NCBI RefSeq assembly: GCF_002127325.2
Contig: NC_035443.2
Span: 145,032,073-145,096,072 of the forward strand
Origin: Helianthus annuus
Taxonomy: Eukaryota > Streptophyta > Magnoliopsida > Asterales > Asteraceae
Reading direction: 5' to 3'
DNA length: 64,000 nt
Shown here: positions 53,710-64,000 of the stretch, in pieces
Layout: every line of letters starts with the position of its first letter
How positions within the stretch are numbered: position 1 is the first letter of the stretch
Notes under the pieces: generated by a model
What the model was told of the DNA's origin: nothing
Databases searched by the model: none
What the model saw: only the letters and a program-made list of their open reading frames with translations
Position numbers and translations under genes: made by a program

Positions 53710-56700
53710 GGTGGAGATATGATAGGAAGTTTATTTCGCTAGGAAGCATAGGAAGCAATAATGATCGTCCAATTGCACAATCTACGGTCTAGATTAAAAT
53801 CAAATAAAAAACTGTCATTTAAACACGCTCTCCGGGCTTTCAGGGGTATTATCGTCAAATTCCAAAATAACCGCCGTTGAATATACACAGAAACGCTTCG
53901 AAAAAAAGTTCATTACGTTTTACACTTCCATTGAACGATCACAAACATACAGAAATTTGAGAAAATCATACGCCATTGAAGTTCATGGCGTTGTCGAGAG
54001 ATAATTTGAAGGTTTACCTTCGAGTTACTGAAAAGAAATCCGTCTCTCAAAACCCTAAATCATCAAAGAAGCCAAAAACATCATCAGTTGAAGAAACATA
54101 GAATATTAGCCGAAAATCAACAATGAAACAACAAAGTAGTAGAAAACGCAAAGAGATTTCAGACAATGGTAATTTTATGTATTTTTGCTTTTTAACTGAA
54201 TTCAAGTTACGTTTTATGAAGTGCAATAGACCTAATATATCATATCCCTTCCCAAAAATTGTTAATGAGTGATATCTTATCCATATCTTATCATTGAATT
54301 GCTTAATTAGGTTTGTTATTAGAGACTGCATTGCGTTTTATGTTAAAACTATGACCTAGGGTGCTAATGCTTTTTATGGGATTTATATATTGTGAACTAA
54401 TGCGTTTTATCTTAATAAATTTGCAGAAACAAAGAGATTATTATTATTATTATGATAATTGTAATCGAATTTTAAAACATTGCGTTTTATCTTATCTTTG
54501 AATTTGCTGAGATACATGTGTTGTTATCTATTGCGTTTTATCAAAATACAGTATCAAATGCTTTTTTTTCTTGACTAATGCGTTTTATATTAAAATATCA
54601 TAAAAACAAAATGAGATTATGTAATGTTAATTTGTTGTGTTAAATTTAATATGATGTAAAGTATTGCATTTTATCTCAAAACTGTGAATTACTGTTTTTT
54701 ATCTTTATAGTGTTAGCTAATGCGTTTTATCTTAAATTTGTTAATTGACATTGTTTCATTATTCTGTTTAAAGTTAAAAAAACAAGAGGAAAAACAAAAA
54801 AGGAGAAGAAAGAAAGTGGTGATAGAATCTTCAGAAGATACAGATTCTGTTTCAAAGGATGAAAATACTAGTCGAGCTATAGCTCTGCATACTTCTGAAC
54901 AACAACAAGTAAATTCAGGTAACATAAAACGCATTAAAACAAATTTCATGAAAAAAATATATGTTTCTAAAACACTTCAATGTATCAGATGATGATTTTG
55001 TTGATCCACCACCAAGAGTGAAACAGACAAAATATCAAAAGAAGGAAAAGGCAGAATCGAAACCAAAGAGATCATCGAGGAAAGATAAAACAGAAGAACA
55101 ACCAGAACAACAACCAAATTATGATTACGACAGAAAAAAATCAACATAAGATGTTCAGTCAATAATCTAAAAGATTATATTGAAAATTTGTCAAAAGAGT
55201 AAAGGAAAGTTGTTAGAGAAATAGGGTTTGAGAGCATACTATCATTCAAGCTGCATTCAGTTCCACGCAAATTCGGATATTGGCTGGTAAAAAACTTTGA
55301 TGATGAAAATGATGAGATAAATACTGGAGATGAAAAGATTAAGATCACAGCTGAATTGATCCAAAAGGTATTTCAAATACCAAATGGAGAAACAGAGATT
55401 GAGGAAAAATTGAGACCAAAAGACACTGATCTTATAATTAAATTCTGGCGCGGTCAATTCAGCAAAGATATTTTGAAGAGAATGTATGCTGCCAACTTGA
55501 TTAAATATTTAAAATCAAGAAATGAGCTTGGAAGACTGTTCAAACTAAACTTCTTGGTTATATTTTTTACGGTCATGGCAGAGGCAATGCAAAGTTGTAA
55601 CGTTAATCAAAGATTCTTGCCGTCGATGAAAAGTGACAAAAAAACCCTGGATTTTAATTGGTGTGAATATATTCTGAATGTTCTAAGGCGTACAAGAAGA
55701 CAATGGCCTGGAAATGACAAGCTCTTCAATGGACCTATTGCATTGTTAGCGGTATGAAATCTGATCTTTCATTATTGCTACATATTTGCTGAATGCTTGT
55801 TTAGGCTGCTTGTTTATATTCTTTGTTTAAAATATGTTTGATTAAAACGCAGTGTATATAAAGTTACAAAACGCAATGACTTGTTTATATTATTTGTTTG
55901 TTTGTTTAAAATGCAACATTTATAAAGGTACAAAACGCAATAACTTGTTTATATATATTTTTTTCAAACTATGCTTTATTAAAACGCAATGTTTGTGTAA
56001 AACACAATTTATTTAAAGTTACAAAAAATTAATTGTGTAAGTTGTTTACAATGATTTATATTATAAAACGCAACAAAATTAGTATTGAGTATTTTTTTTA
56101 AAACACAATGATTCATACAGATTCTATATGCTTGCAAAAAACAAGGATTTGACGATGCTGAAAACACTGAAGAGTTCTCTCTAGATAAAATTAACTTTCC
56201 AACATCACAAGAATTTGAAGATGAATTGGAAATTGTTGCGCAAAATGAGGGGAGAGGTCTTGTAATGGATAAAAAGAAAAAAGAGAAAAATGTCAGAAAG
56301 AATAAACAAAAAAAGAAAGATGGGGAGGAGGAGGATGAATTTTATGTTTATCCATCTGAATCCGAGAATGAAAATGAAGAAATTTTTCAAGATGAATCTG
56401 AAGAAAAAGATGAAGACGATGCTGAAGAACAACCAAACATCAATATCAACTCAGAAGAGATAGAAGATGGAAACACCTTACTTAAAGCTGCAACAGACTG
56501 GATTGAACAAGAGGATCAAGAGGATGTTCAAAACAGCCAACTTAAAACCAATGAAACTGAGAAAGCACAAACAGAAAGTGGAGCATCATGGGGGCAATTC
56601 TTCATAAAACCATCTGAAGGAAATAAAGATAAAATGTGGGTAGACAGTCAATGCCGATTGCGTAATTTCATGCCATCACAAATTCAAAGTGAAGGTCTTT

Positions 56701-59668
56701 CTGACATTCATTCAACAAAAAGTGGCGATGAAAATATGAAGAACATTGAAGGTAAAAAATCAAATGAAGAATATGTTGTGTCTGCCTTGGATTATCATTT
56801 TAAAGGATTTGAAGAAGTTTTCGAAAGCATTGAATCACGCATAGATGAGATCATTGAAGAATATCCAAACAGTGAAGTTGTTCATAACAAAGTAAGCGAA
56901 TGGGCGTCATTGATTGAAAAATTCAACAATCAAGCTAAAAAGCACAAGAAAGTTAATGTTGATTCAACTCTGATCGAAACACCATCAAGATTTCTAAACT
57001 TGAGCCAAAATGAAGATACCGAAAATCAAATCATTTCAACTCCATTGATTGTAAAACGCAATGATGATGCTACAAAACGCAATGAAGATAACACAGCTGT
57101 AGTCCAGCCCTCAAATCCAGAAAAAAAAATCATTGAGAATGAACCTACATCGAGTCTGCAAACACACATTGAAAACCCTTCATTGGTACAATCATCATTT
57201 AGCGAAGAAACTCCATCATTAATGTTGGAGATAATAAAAAAGACAGATGAAGAAGAAAAAAATCAAATCAAAAAAAAAATTCAAAATGATGAGGTACCAT
57301 CCTTTGATTTGAAAATTTCTCAGTTGTCTTCAAATGTGGATGAAAATGAAGTGGAAGTGGATACTACTCGCCACGCTCCACAAACCGAAATTCAAACGGA
57401 ATCTGAAAATAAAACAATCGAAAAAGAAGTTCAAATTACTGGAATAGAAACAATGTTTGAAAGAATTGAAGAACAGAAAACTGAAAAGGAATCAGTGATC
57501 TAATTCAAAACACATCATTCCTCAACCCACAAGAAGATCCGTATAAAACACCTGCAAAATTAGTTCAACAAGAACAACTAACAAGTGATATAACCAAAAC
57601 AGAACAAATAATCACAAAGATGGTACGACCAGATCGAGAGAAAAATGTACCAGAAGTATTTTGTTCACCATACTATCAAAGACAAGTAGCAATGAAGGAA
57701 GCAAGAACGGCACACGAAAACAACATATCGGGATATGCTTTCCATGCAGAAAGAGAAATAACGTAAAAAATCATTTATATACACTAACACAAAACAAAAA
57801 TCAAAATATTATAATTTAATTATTTTTTTTTGCAGGGACACTCTCTTTGAAATTAAAGATCATGTATTTCTGTCGAGATATGGTGCAGAAACAATGAGGC
57901 TAGGATTGGAAATCACCGGAGAAGTAATCAATTGTTGGGTATATTTTTTGAATGAAGAAGAAAAAAGAAGATCAAAACACAACAAAACTCCAAGATTTTT
58001 CTATACTATTCGAGTGTTGGTAAGATCTATAAAACGCAATTTGTCTGTTTTATAGAAATAATATATGTTTAATGAAGTTTTTTGATATTTGATTGAATAA
58101 AATTATATAAAACGCAATTGCCAGTTTTATTTCTTTCATAAAACGCAATGTATACTTTGTTTGAATGAAGTTTTAACTGTATGTTTTATTACCTTCATAA
58201 AACGCAATAATATGTTAGTTATGCAGGCTTTAACGTCGAGTGATAATGAAGAAACTGAAAAGGAAGAAAAAATGATAGAAGCGTTCACAAAGAACATTGA
58301 AAAAATTCTTCAAGGTGCAAAGCTAAAAAGCATAAAAGATTTAAAATTATCCTTGTCCCGATTCTCCATTCAGAGCATTTCTTTGTGATCTCATTCAATC
58401 TTGAAGAGAAACAAATATTCATCATTGACAACAGTGCGAAAGAGCTCACAAATAAAGAAAAATATGCTGATGTGCCTGAAAATACAGTAAGTTTTCCGAC
58501 TTATGCTTTTAAAACACAAATATAAACCACCTAATCTTTTTGTTTTTTTTTTCTGTAGAGGAATGCTTTGGCAGGTTACCTTAAATCTGTTGGATATGAA
58601 AATGCAGATGATATAAAGGGCATAACCCCTGTTAGAATGGAGATGAAATGGAGGACAAAAGATAACGGCATTGACTGTGGTATATTCTGTATGCGTCATA
58701 TGGAATGTTATAATGGCGAAGAAGTCAAAAAATGGGATTGTGGGTTTAATGAGGAATATGAAAAACCTGCAATTATCAAAAAGGGTAAAAACAAAAAAAC
58801 AAGTGAACAAGCAGACCGCACAACTCGATGATTTAAGAAGAAAGTTCATCGTAAAGATATTATTGCACGAAATCAACGAACGCAAAGATTATGTTATTGA
58901 GGACTCAAAGAAGTTTCGAACCTCAGTGCGAAACTTAAAAAACAATCTTATAACACTAGTTTAGAAAGGATTAAAGAGAGGCTTGCTCTTGCTGGTTTAC
59001 TTTGATTTAGAAATGCTACTTATTATAAAACGCAATATTTTTTCTTTTTGCATAATTTTAATATAACGCAATATTTTCTTGATCTTGCTGGTTTACTTTG
59101 ATTTAGAAATGCTACTTATTATAAAACGCAATTTTGTTGATATATTTGCTTTAAAACATATACTTGAGTTACAAATGCTACTTTTTGTTTGTTATTTTAA
59201 AACGCAATATGTATCCTTTATATTAAAATATTATTTAAAATTTGTACAATTTATCAATAAAAATCTTAAATAGTATGTTTAAAAGAAAGGATACATATAT
59301 AGTGAAATGATATTATGATAAAACGTAACATTTTAATAGAATGCTATAACTCAACATTGTCTATTTAGTTGTTGTTTGACATAAGTTATTTATTCTAAAA
59401 CGCATTACAAAGTGTCTCCTAATTATTTATTTTGGACCAACTTGTATAAAAAGCAATAAAACTATTAAACATAACGCAATAATTTAAAACGCAATATCAT
59501 GAAAATGATAAACATAATGCATTAATGGTAAAACGCAATTGTTTTGTTATATTAAAAAGCAATTCTATTGATAAAAATGTTTGGGGATCTTATTGTATAA
59601 TACATAAAATGCAATAATAACCCTATATAAAAATTGCAGTTTATTATATCATAAAACGCAGTATAATA
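53710..59668 (+). mobile_element. Decayed MULE-type transposon carrying a Ulp1-family protease gene, right end missing
   Basis: Starts after a TA run with GGTGGAGATATGATAGGAAG...CTAGGAAGCATAGGAAGC...GATCGTCC. Its outer motif order resembles the right end of the MULE at 42771-44048. It contains a multi-exon Ulp1-type gene (53985-58964) and about 25 copies of AAAACGCA. No complementary right end was found before the sequence turns into retrotransposon gag at about 59668. No transposase domain was recognised in the remaining part. Assignment to Mutator-like elements with captured Ulp1 genes is by family knowledge. Confidence 0.6.
53985..58964 (+). pseudogene. Ulp1-like (C48) cysteine protease gene of a transposon, broken
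   Basis: An exon-intron structure can be followed. It has an N-terminal basic region (53985-54165, in-frame TAG near 54100), acidic/basic exons (about 54774-54919 and 54989 on), a plant mobile-type domain (55160-55751; KFGYWLVKNFDD, FWRGQFSKDIL, WCEYILNVLRRTR), a long Glu/Lys-rich exon (56121-57503), exons near 57838-58020 and 58227-58490, and a final exon (58559 on). The protease triad candidates are His in HSEHFFVISFNL, Asp in IFIIDN and Cys in IDCGIFCMRHME. The position of the usual oxyanion Gln (six before Cys) is Lys. Stops (one near 55198 in SKE-stop-RKVV) and frameshifts near 57503, 58340 and 58785 make it a pseudogene. Such proteins deconjugate SUMO-like modifiers in known family members; the role in transposons is unknown. 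Confidence 0.75.
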
Positions 59669-60731
59669 CCTGTGAAGTGATATGGGGAAACTGGGTCTCG
59701 AAAGGTGCAGAAGATGACACTGGTGGAACAAAATCTGAATAAGGGACCTGCGGTAAGAACTGGCTATCCTCTGGCATGAATGGGGTGTGCCCGAAAAGCT
59801 GGCTCGACGATCCCTCCCCAAGTTGGGGCGGAGGAATGTCCTGAAGGAAGGTGATAGGAAGGTCGGTGCGGTGAGTATCGGATGTGGATGGAGGAAACAA
59901 GGGAGCATCGAAGGGTACAACGATAGGTGCGGGAGGGGGAGTGACTGGGACTACGTACGGAGGGTAGTCATCCTCCTCAATCCACCCATCGCTGGAGTGG
60001 GCATACCTTGGGTCCATGTGGGTAGCGAACGGTGCCAGGTCATCAAAAATCGCCATGGGATCGGGTATAGGTGCTACATCGGGTGTAACAGAGACAGTAA
60101 CAGGGTCGATGGCAAGAACGGGCTCGGAAGTGACTGGAGCGGGCTGATAATCAACAAGCATGGCAGGAATCAGATCATCTGGATGAGCAGGAGCCTCAGC
60201 AGGCTGCTCCAACTCCATCTCCTCATCCGCGTCTATGAGAGGAATGGAACCGAGTCCCAACGGTGGGATATGTGAAGCTATCGACTCAAAGGAATCAGAA
60301 GCGGACGAATCAGACTGAACCTCCATACCAGGAAGCTCGACCATGGGAACAATAGGATCAACATCTGGGATATCAACATGCGGAACACCGTCCTCCACCG
60401 GGGCCCCACCATCCTGGTCTCCCTCCGGGGGACCCTCGATGAGTAGGTCGATGTGACCATCGGGTAACGCGTCGATAGGTTGTTCCTCAAAAGGAACTGC
60501 AGCGAAGGGGAGAGGGGCAGGGATGGGAACAAGACGTAGGTCCTCTCCAGGTGGGCCATCAGCTAGGGGTACGTCGTCTCCAAAGATCGGTAGGGCAAAA
60601 GGCTGGAAGTCGTCTTCGTCTGTGCTCGTGGTGTCTGAGGTGTAAACTCCCGAATCAGTGGCCATCTCGTCCTCAGAGGTAAAAGTCCTCGGGTCACTCG
60701 CGTCGGAAACTCCACTACCGGATGATGCCAT
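59668..60731 (-). pseudogene. N-terminal part of gag (element 4)
   Basis: Starts MASSGSGVSD at 60731. About 350 codons of Asp/Glu/Pro-rich sequence (DEDDFQPFALPIFGDDVP, PGEDLRLVPIPAPLPFAAVP, IPPPQLGEGSSSQLF), acidic and likely disordered. I associate this N-terminal gag type with Asteraceae Ty3/gypsy elements (memory only). The frame is open to the junction at about 59668, where it enters AAAACGCA-bearing transposon sequence and stops after a few codons at 59649. The capsid and zinc knuckle are lost. Confidence 0.75.
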
Positions 60732-60806
60732 GGTGTCTGTAACACAACCACAACATATGCACACAAATACATGTAAACAAATAATAATGAAATCATGTAT
60801 GCATCC

Positions 60807-61002
60807 TAGTCTTCCCAGACTATCCCACCCAATCTCTAAGACTGAATTCCCTAGTCTCTCAGACTGACTCCCTGGCCTCTAAGACCAACCTCCCAGTCTC
60901 TAAGACTCAAATTTTTCCCCAGCCTCTAAGGCTAAACATCCCCAATCTCTAAGATTGAATCCCTCGGTCTCTAAGACTGAACTCCCTCAGTCTCTAAGAC
61001 TG
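60807..61002 (-). repeat. Nine-unit hairpin array in the leader of element 4
   Basis: Units of about 22 bp, each an inverted repeat around a 3-4 nt centre: arms AGTCT/AGACT with variants AGCCT/AGGCT (60921-60933) and CAATCT/AGATTG (60943-60957). Spacers are CTCCC/ATCCC-like. The array lies between primer-binding site and gag start. Confidence 0.88.
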
Positions 61003-61172
61003 ATACAAAAATTTTGAAAAGTGTATTTGTGCCCTTTTGTTTGTAAAAATGTTTGTGCCCTGGATCTGGACTTTTCGTGTATGCAAATGTAAAAACGTTT
61101 AAAATCATTTTCGTGAGAGCCCTAGTGATCATAGTCTAGACTTGAGAAGGAATCCTAGTTCGCTATGATCGA

Positions 61173-61186
61173 GGCTCTGATACCAA
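61173..61186 (-). promoter_or_regulatory. Primer-binding site of element 4
   Basis: TTGGTATCAGAGCC on the minus strand, two bases inside the LTR boundary. Same initiator tRNA-Met type as elements 1 and 2. Confidence 0.9.
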
Positions 61187-61188
61187 GC

Positions 61189-64000
61189 TGTCACACCCTG
61201 GCTTTTGCGGAAGCGTGGGTTTATTTGGTGTGACTTCTTAATATCATAGCAACAATCACATCATGCTATATGATAAAGACATATGGTGTTCATCCATTAA
61301 AATGATTAAAAATGCATAACATATTGTTTTAAAACATCAACCACAAGAATGCGTTACAAAACATGACTTGTTTAAAAATGAGTTCATAAGACTCGACAAA
61401 AGACTATCAACAACACAAGGATTTGAGATATGCAACTCGTCCAGGAAAGAGTTACCCTTCCCAAACCTACGACTCCGGATGACATCCTTATTAAGTACGC
61501 AGCTAATCATGCATCACTTGCCAGATCCAAATTAATTCCCTGAAATACATGTAGTTTAAAAAGTCAACAAAAAGTTGAGCGAGTTCATGTGTAAGTCTGT
61601 GTGTATAAACCGTTTAATATGTCTGTAAGTAAAATTGTCCCTGGTATGTAGCAATAAGGAAAAATGATCACCATTGGGTTGCAAATCCAATAGTATATGT
61701 GAATGATGCAGGAAGACTCAAACCTAGCAAATTTGTCTCCGGTATGAAGACATAGTCACCACTATGGGCCCCTGGCCTCATGGGTGTGGGCTCGCTACAC
61801 CCAAATAGATCTATTACTCATGTCCCGTGGTCCTACGATGAGGATTAATGGCCTTAAGTGTCATGCCCACCACTCACTTGATCACGTAATAAAAACTCCT
61901 CCTTAAGCTAATCATACCAATAAATAAATGTCTGAAATAAATTGTAAACATGTATTCCACCCCCGAAGTATAAAAACCGAAAACAGTAAAGGAATAGGGG
62001 GTCATGAACTCACCGTAGTGCGTCTTGACTCGAACTTAACTCTTTCCGCTTCACGACTACCTACAACGTACTAATGTCTATTAGACGAACGGGCCGTGCC
62101 TTGGCTTAGAGTTTAGTGTTTTGATTGTGTTACTTTGGTATTATTTTGTTAAAACAATAATAATTATTTTAACTTAAATAGCGTTCTTAGAAAAATAGTT
62201 AGACAACTATTTCGTATCTATTTTCTCGAATATTTTACTAAGTGTTCGGATTTTCGGAAAATTTCGGCAGAGTCTCCTCTGTAAATAGAGGTGTCCATGC
62301 TTAAATAGCATATCATTTTCTTTTACATATATCCAATAGTTCATTTTCAATAACCAAACCGACATATAGACAAACAAAACGTTACATACTTCATTTCAGC
62401 TTTATTACTCGAAACCGGACTGTTTTCAAGGATTTTTATAAAATAGTTATCCTTTTCTAAAAATTCTCAAATTTTTACAGAGTGTCACATATGTTCCAAA
62501 ATTTATTGTGTAAAAATATCAAAGTCCAGTTCGTTACCCATATTTTATAGAAAATCATTTTCTCGACTGCAATCAGATTTGTTACCTTCTGATTGCAGTT
62601 TACGGAAATATTCACTAAAAATTAACCGTAAGTCCGTTTGACGAAATTCCAGTTGAAGGGTCGTCCTGACAATGGTGTCTATCTACTGTAAAAATTTCAT
62701 GAGTTGATTTTACTCAGGTTTTAAGTTATGACTCCGAAAATAACACACTTTTTCTGCAGTAAAAATGTAGCTTGAGCTGCTGTCCAAAAATAGTCTTTTA
62801 AAAATAGTAAACGGTCTCGAAAAATTATGATTCTAGTGCCATTTGTTTAGTTATTCCAAAATACTCTTTTTAGGATTTAGAAAATCCGTTTTTCGACTTA
62901 AAATGATCCCGTTACAGCCTGTTGAAGTTGGCTGGAAATCCAACTCAGCAAGCTGTTTACATTGTAGAAGCGACTAAAAGTGCATAAACGAAGATCCTAA
63001 CCATGGTTTATTGATGAACAAATGTTAAAACTTCAATCATGCTTTAACCAACCCTAAACTATTTAGATTTCAACCTCACACAACCTTTTAATATGTGGTT
63101 TTTAGGCAGAAATTTAAGTTCACATTTTAGTGTTTAAGCTTTTGTGTGTGTCATAAACATTCAACAAATCGTAACAAGAATCAAGGTGGAACAAGAGTAT
63201 GAAGGGACTTACTACTAGCACAAGGCTAGGGTAGTAATCTTAGGATGAGATGATGGTGAAAAGTTGGTGACAAAGCTTGAATCAAACTTCCTTGAAAGCC
63301 CTTCAATCTTACACTTCTATGGAGGTACTTCAACCTTTGAATGAGAGCTTTTAGTGGAAGAAATGGAGATGGTGAAGAATGATGGTGGTGATTTCGGTTA
63401 TGAGATAGGGGGGGGGGGTATGTGAGCCGAAATATAGAGAGAGGAGAGAGGGGATTGAGTGCAAGCTTTGAAGTAATGATGATCATCATCTTGGAAATGC
63501 ACCCTTCTAATCCTAGGGTAATCATACCCAATTTTTGGCCAATAGAAACAAGATCCTCTTTACACAAAATCTAAACTAAAATATCTATAATAATTTGGGC
63601 AGATTTTCGGTTGGGGGGGGTAAAGTGTAAATTTTTTTTGGTAATTAGTAGGTAATTATTAGAAGGTTAAGGGTATTTACAAGTATAGTGGGTGTATGTC
63701 ATGTTTACATGGTGCATGGGGATTTTTGTGACCATAATTAATTTAAAATGATAAAATAATATTTCTAACAATATTTTCATGTCTCGGGTAATGTCTGGTT
63801 GTTCGGTTTCGCATCGTTCCGTTAAAGCGTTTAATTGTCCCGTAAAGCGTCTTTTGTGCATCTTTTTGTAACGAAATTAATTCCAACACTTAGGAAAGTG
63901 TCCAGGACCATTTAGTCAATACTCTGTATAATATGAGTGTGTTAAAAGCTGAATTGTTACTAAAAATGCGGAATTCTGTAATTAAATTGCGTTTTAGGCA
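61189..64000 (-). repeat. 5' LTR of element 4 (partial, 2812 bp in window)
   Basis: Begins TGTCACACCCTGGC on the plus strand. It parallels the solo LTR (8431 onward) through its whole visible length: TTTGGTGTGACTTCTTAATA, GGAAGACTCAAACCTAGCA, GGATTAATGGCC, GTAATGTCTGGTTGTTCGGTT-like and GTTTTAGGCA at the end. By that alignment roughly 370 bp remain beyond the window. Short frames inside (for example 63226-63567) lie in the LTR and have no domain. A G-rich run occurs near 63410. Confidence 0.88.

Larger units (their letters stand above)
59668..64000 (-). mobile_element. LTR retrotransposon (element 4), 5' end of the element, truncated and running off the window
   Basis: On the minus strand: partial 5' LTR (61189 to beyond 64000), primer-binding site (61173-61186), a leader with a hairpin array, and the start of gag (ATG at 60731) cut at about 59668. 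The rest of gag, all of pol and the 3' LTR are missing. The LTR belongs to the same family as the solo LTR 8431-11955. Confidence 0.88.

Noticed and set aside
59787..60275. Plus-strand frame of 162 codons opposite gag of element 4
   Set aside because: Exact shadow of the Asp/Pro-rich gag frame; no independent evidence.

Overview
This is nuclear DNA of a flowering plant, most likely an Asteraceae species. The genus is not resolved. The evidence is multi-exon genes with GT-AG introns, AT-rich intergenic DNA, and nested LTR retrotransposons, Mutator-like elements (MULEs), Helitrons and an RTE-type LINE. The family guess rests on resemblance of the retrotransposon gag and Ulp1-type transposon proteins to those I associate with Asteraceae. 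I could not search for confirmation.

Only three conventional host genes are supported. A VAMP72-type R-SNARE lies at 33245-36998 (+, 5 exons, 220 aa). An ankyrin-repeat protein with a GPCR-chaperone-type domain lies at 38287-40522 (-, 2 exons, 617 aa). A cytosolic aspartyl-tRNA synthetase lies at 45902-50212 (-, 10 exons, 538 aa, one GC-AG intron, telo-boxes in its leader). All three reconstruct into full-length open frames across their splice sites and look functional. They have unrelated jobs (vesicle fusion, receptor or trafficking chaperone, translation).

Left part, 1-32361, is a stack of retrotransposons. Element 1 (1-8356, +) is a Tekay-like Ty3/gypsy element whose integrase core is deleted although its LTRs are almost identical. 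It sits in the end of another LTR, next to a 3.5-kb solo LTR (8431-11955) flanked by the duplication TAACC. Element 2 (15099-21358, -, duplication AGATT) is a related element that lacks both the reverse-transcriptase core and the integrase core. Element 3 (21623-32361, -, duplication GATGT) is a Tat/Retand-type element. It has a spliced antisense extra ORF, which is itself interrupted by a 344-bp solo LTR. Elements 2 and 3 lie inside an older sequence bounded by related inverted arms at about 14361 and 32728.

Right part, 41-64 kb, carries MULEs with 9-bp duplications, three of them in TA-rich targets, two short Helitron ends, a 5'-truncated LINE with a 19-bp duplication, and a decayed Ulp1-protease MULE (53710-59668). 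About 25 copies of the octamer AAAACGCA occur in that MULE. They switch orientation once. The window ends in a fourth LTR element (59668 to beyond 64000, -) of the same LTR family as the solo LTR.

The most interesting signals are RNA-structure candidates in retrotransposon 5' leaders. Element 1 has three hairpins with unrelated stems but the same 19-nt loop. Element 4 has a nine-unit hairpin array with compensatory arm changes. No tRNA, rRNA or CRISPR locus was recognised.
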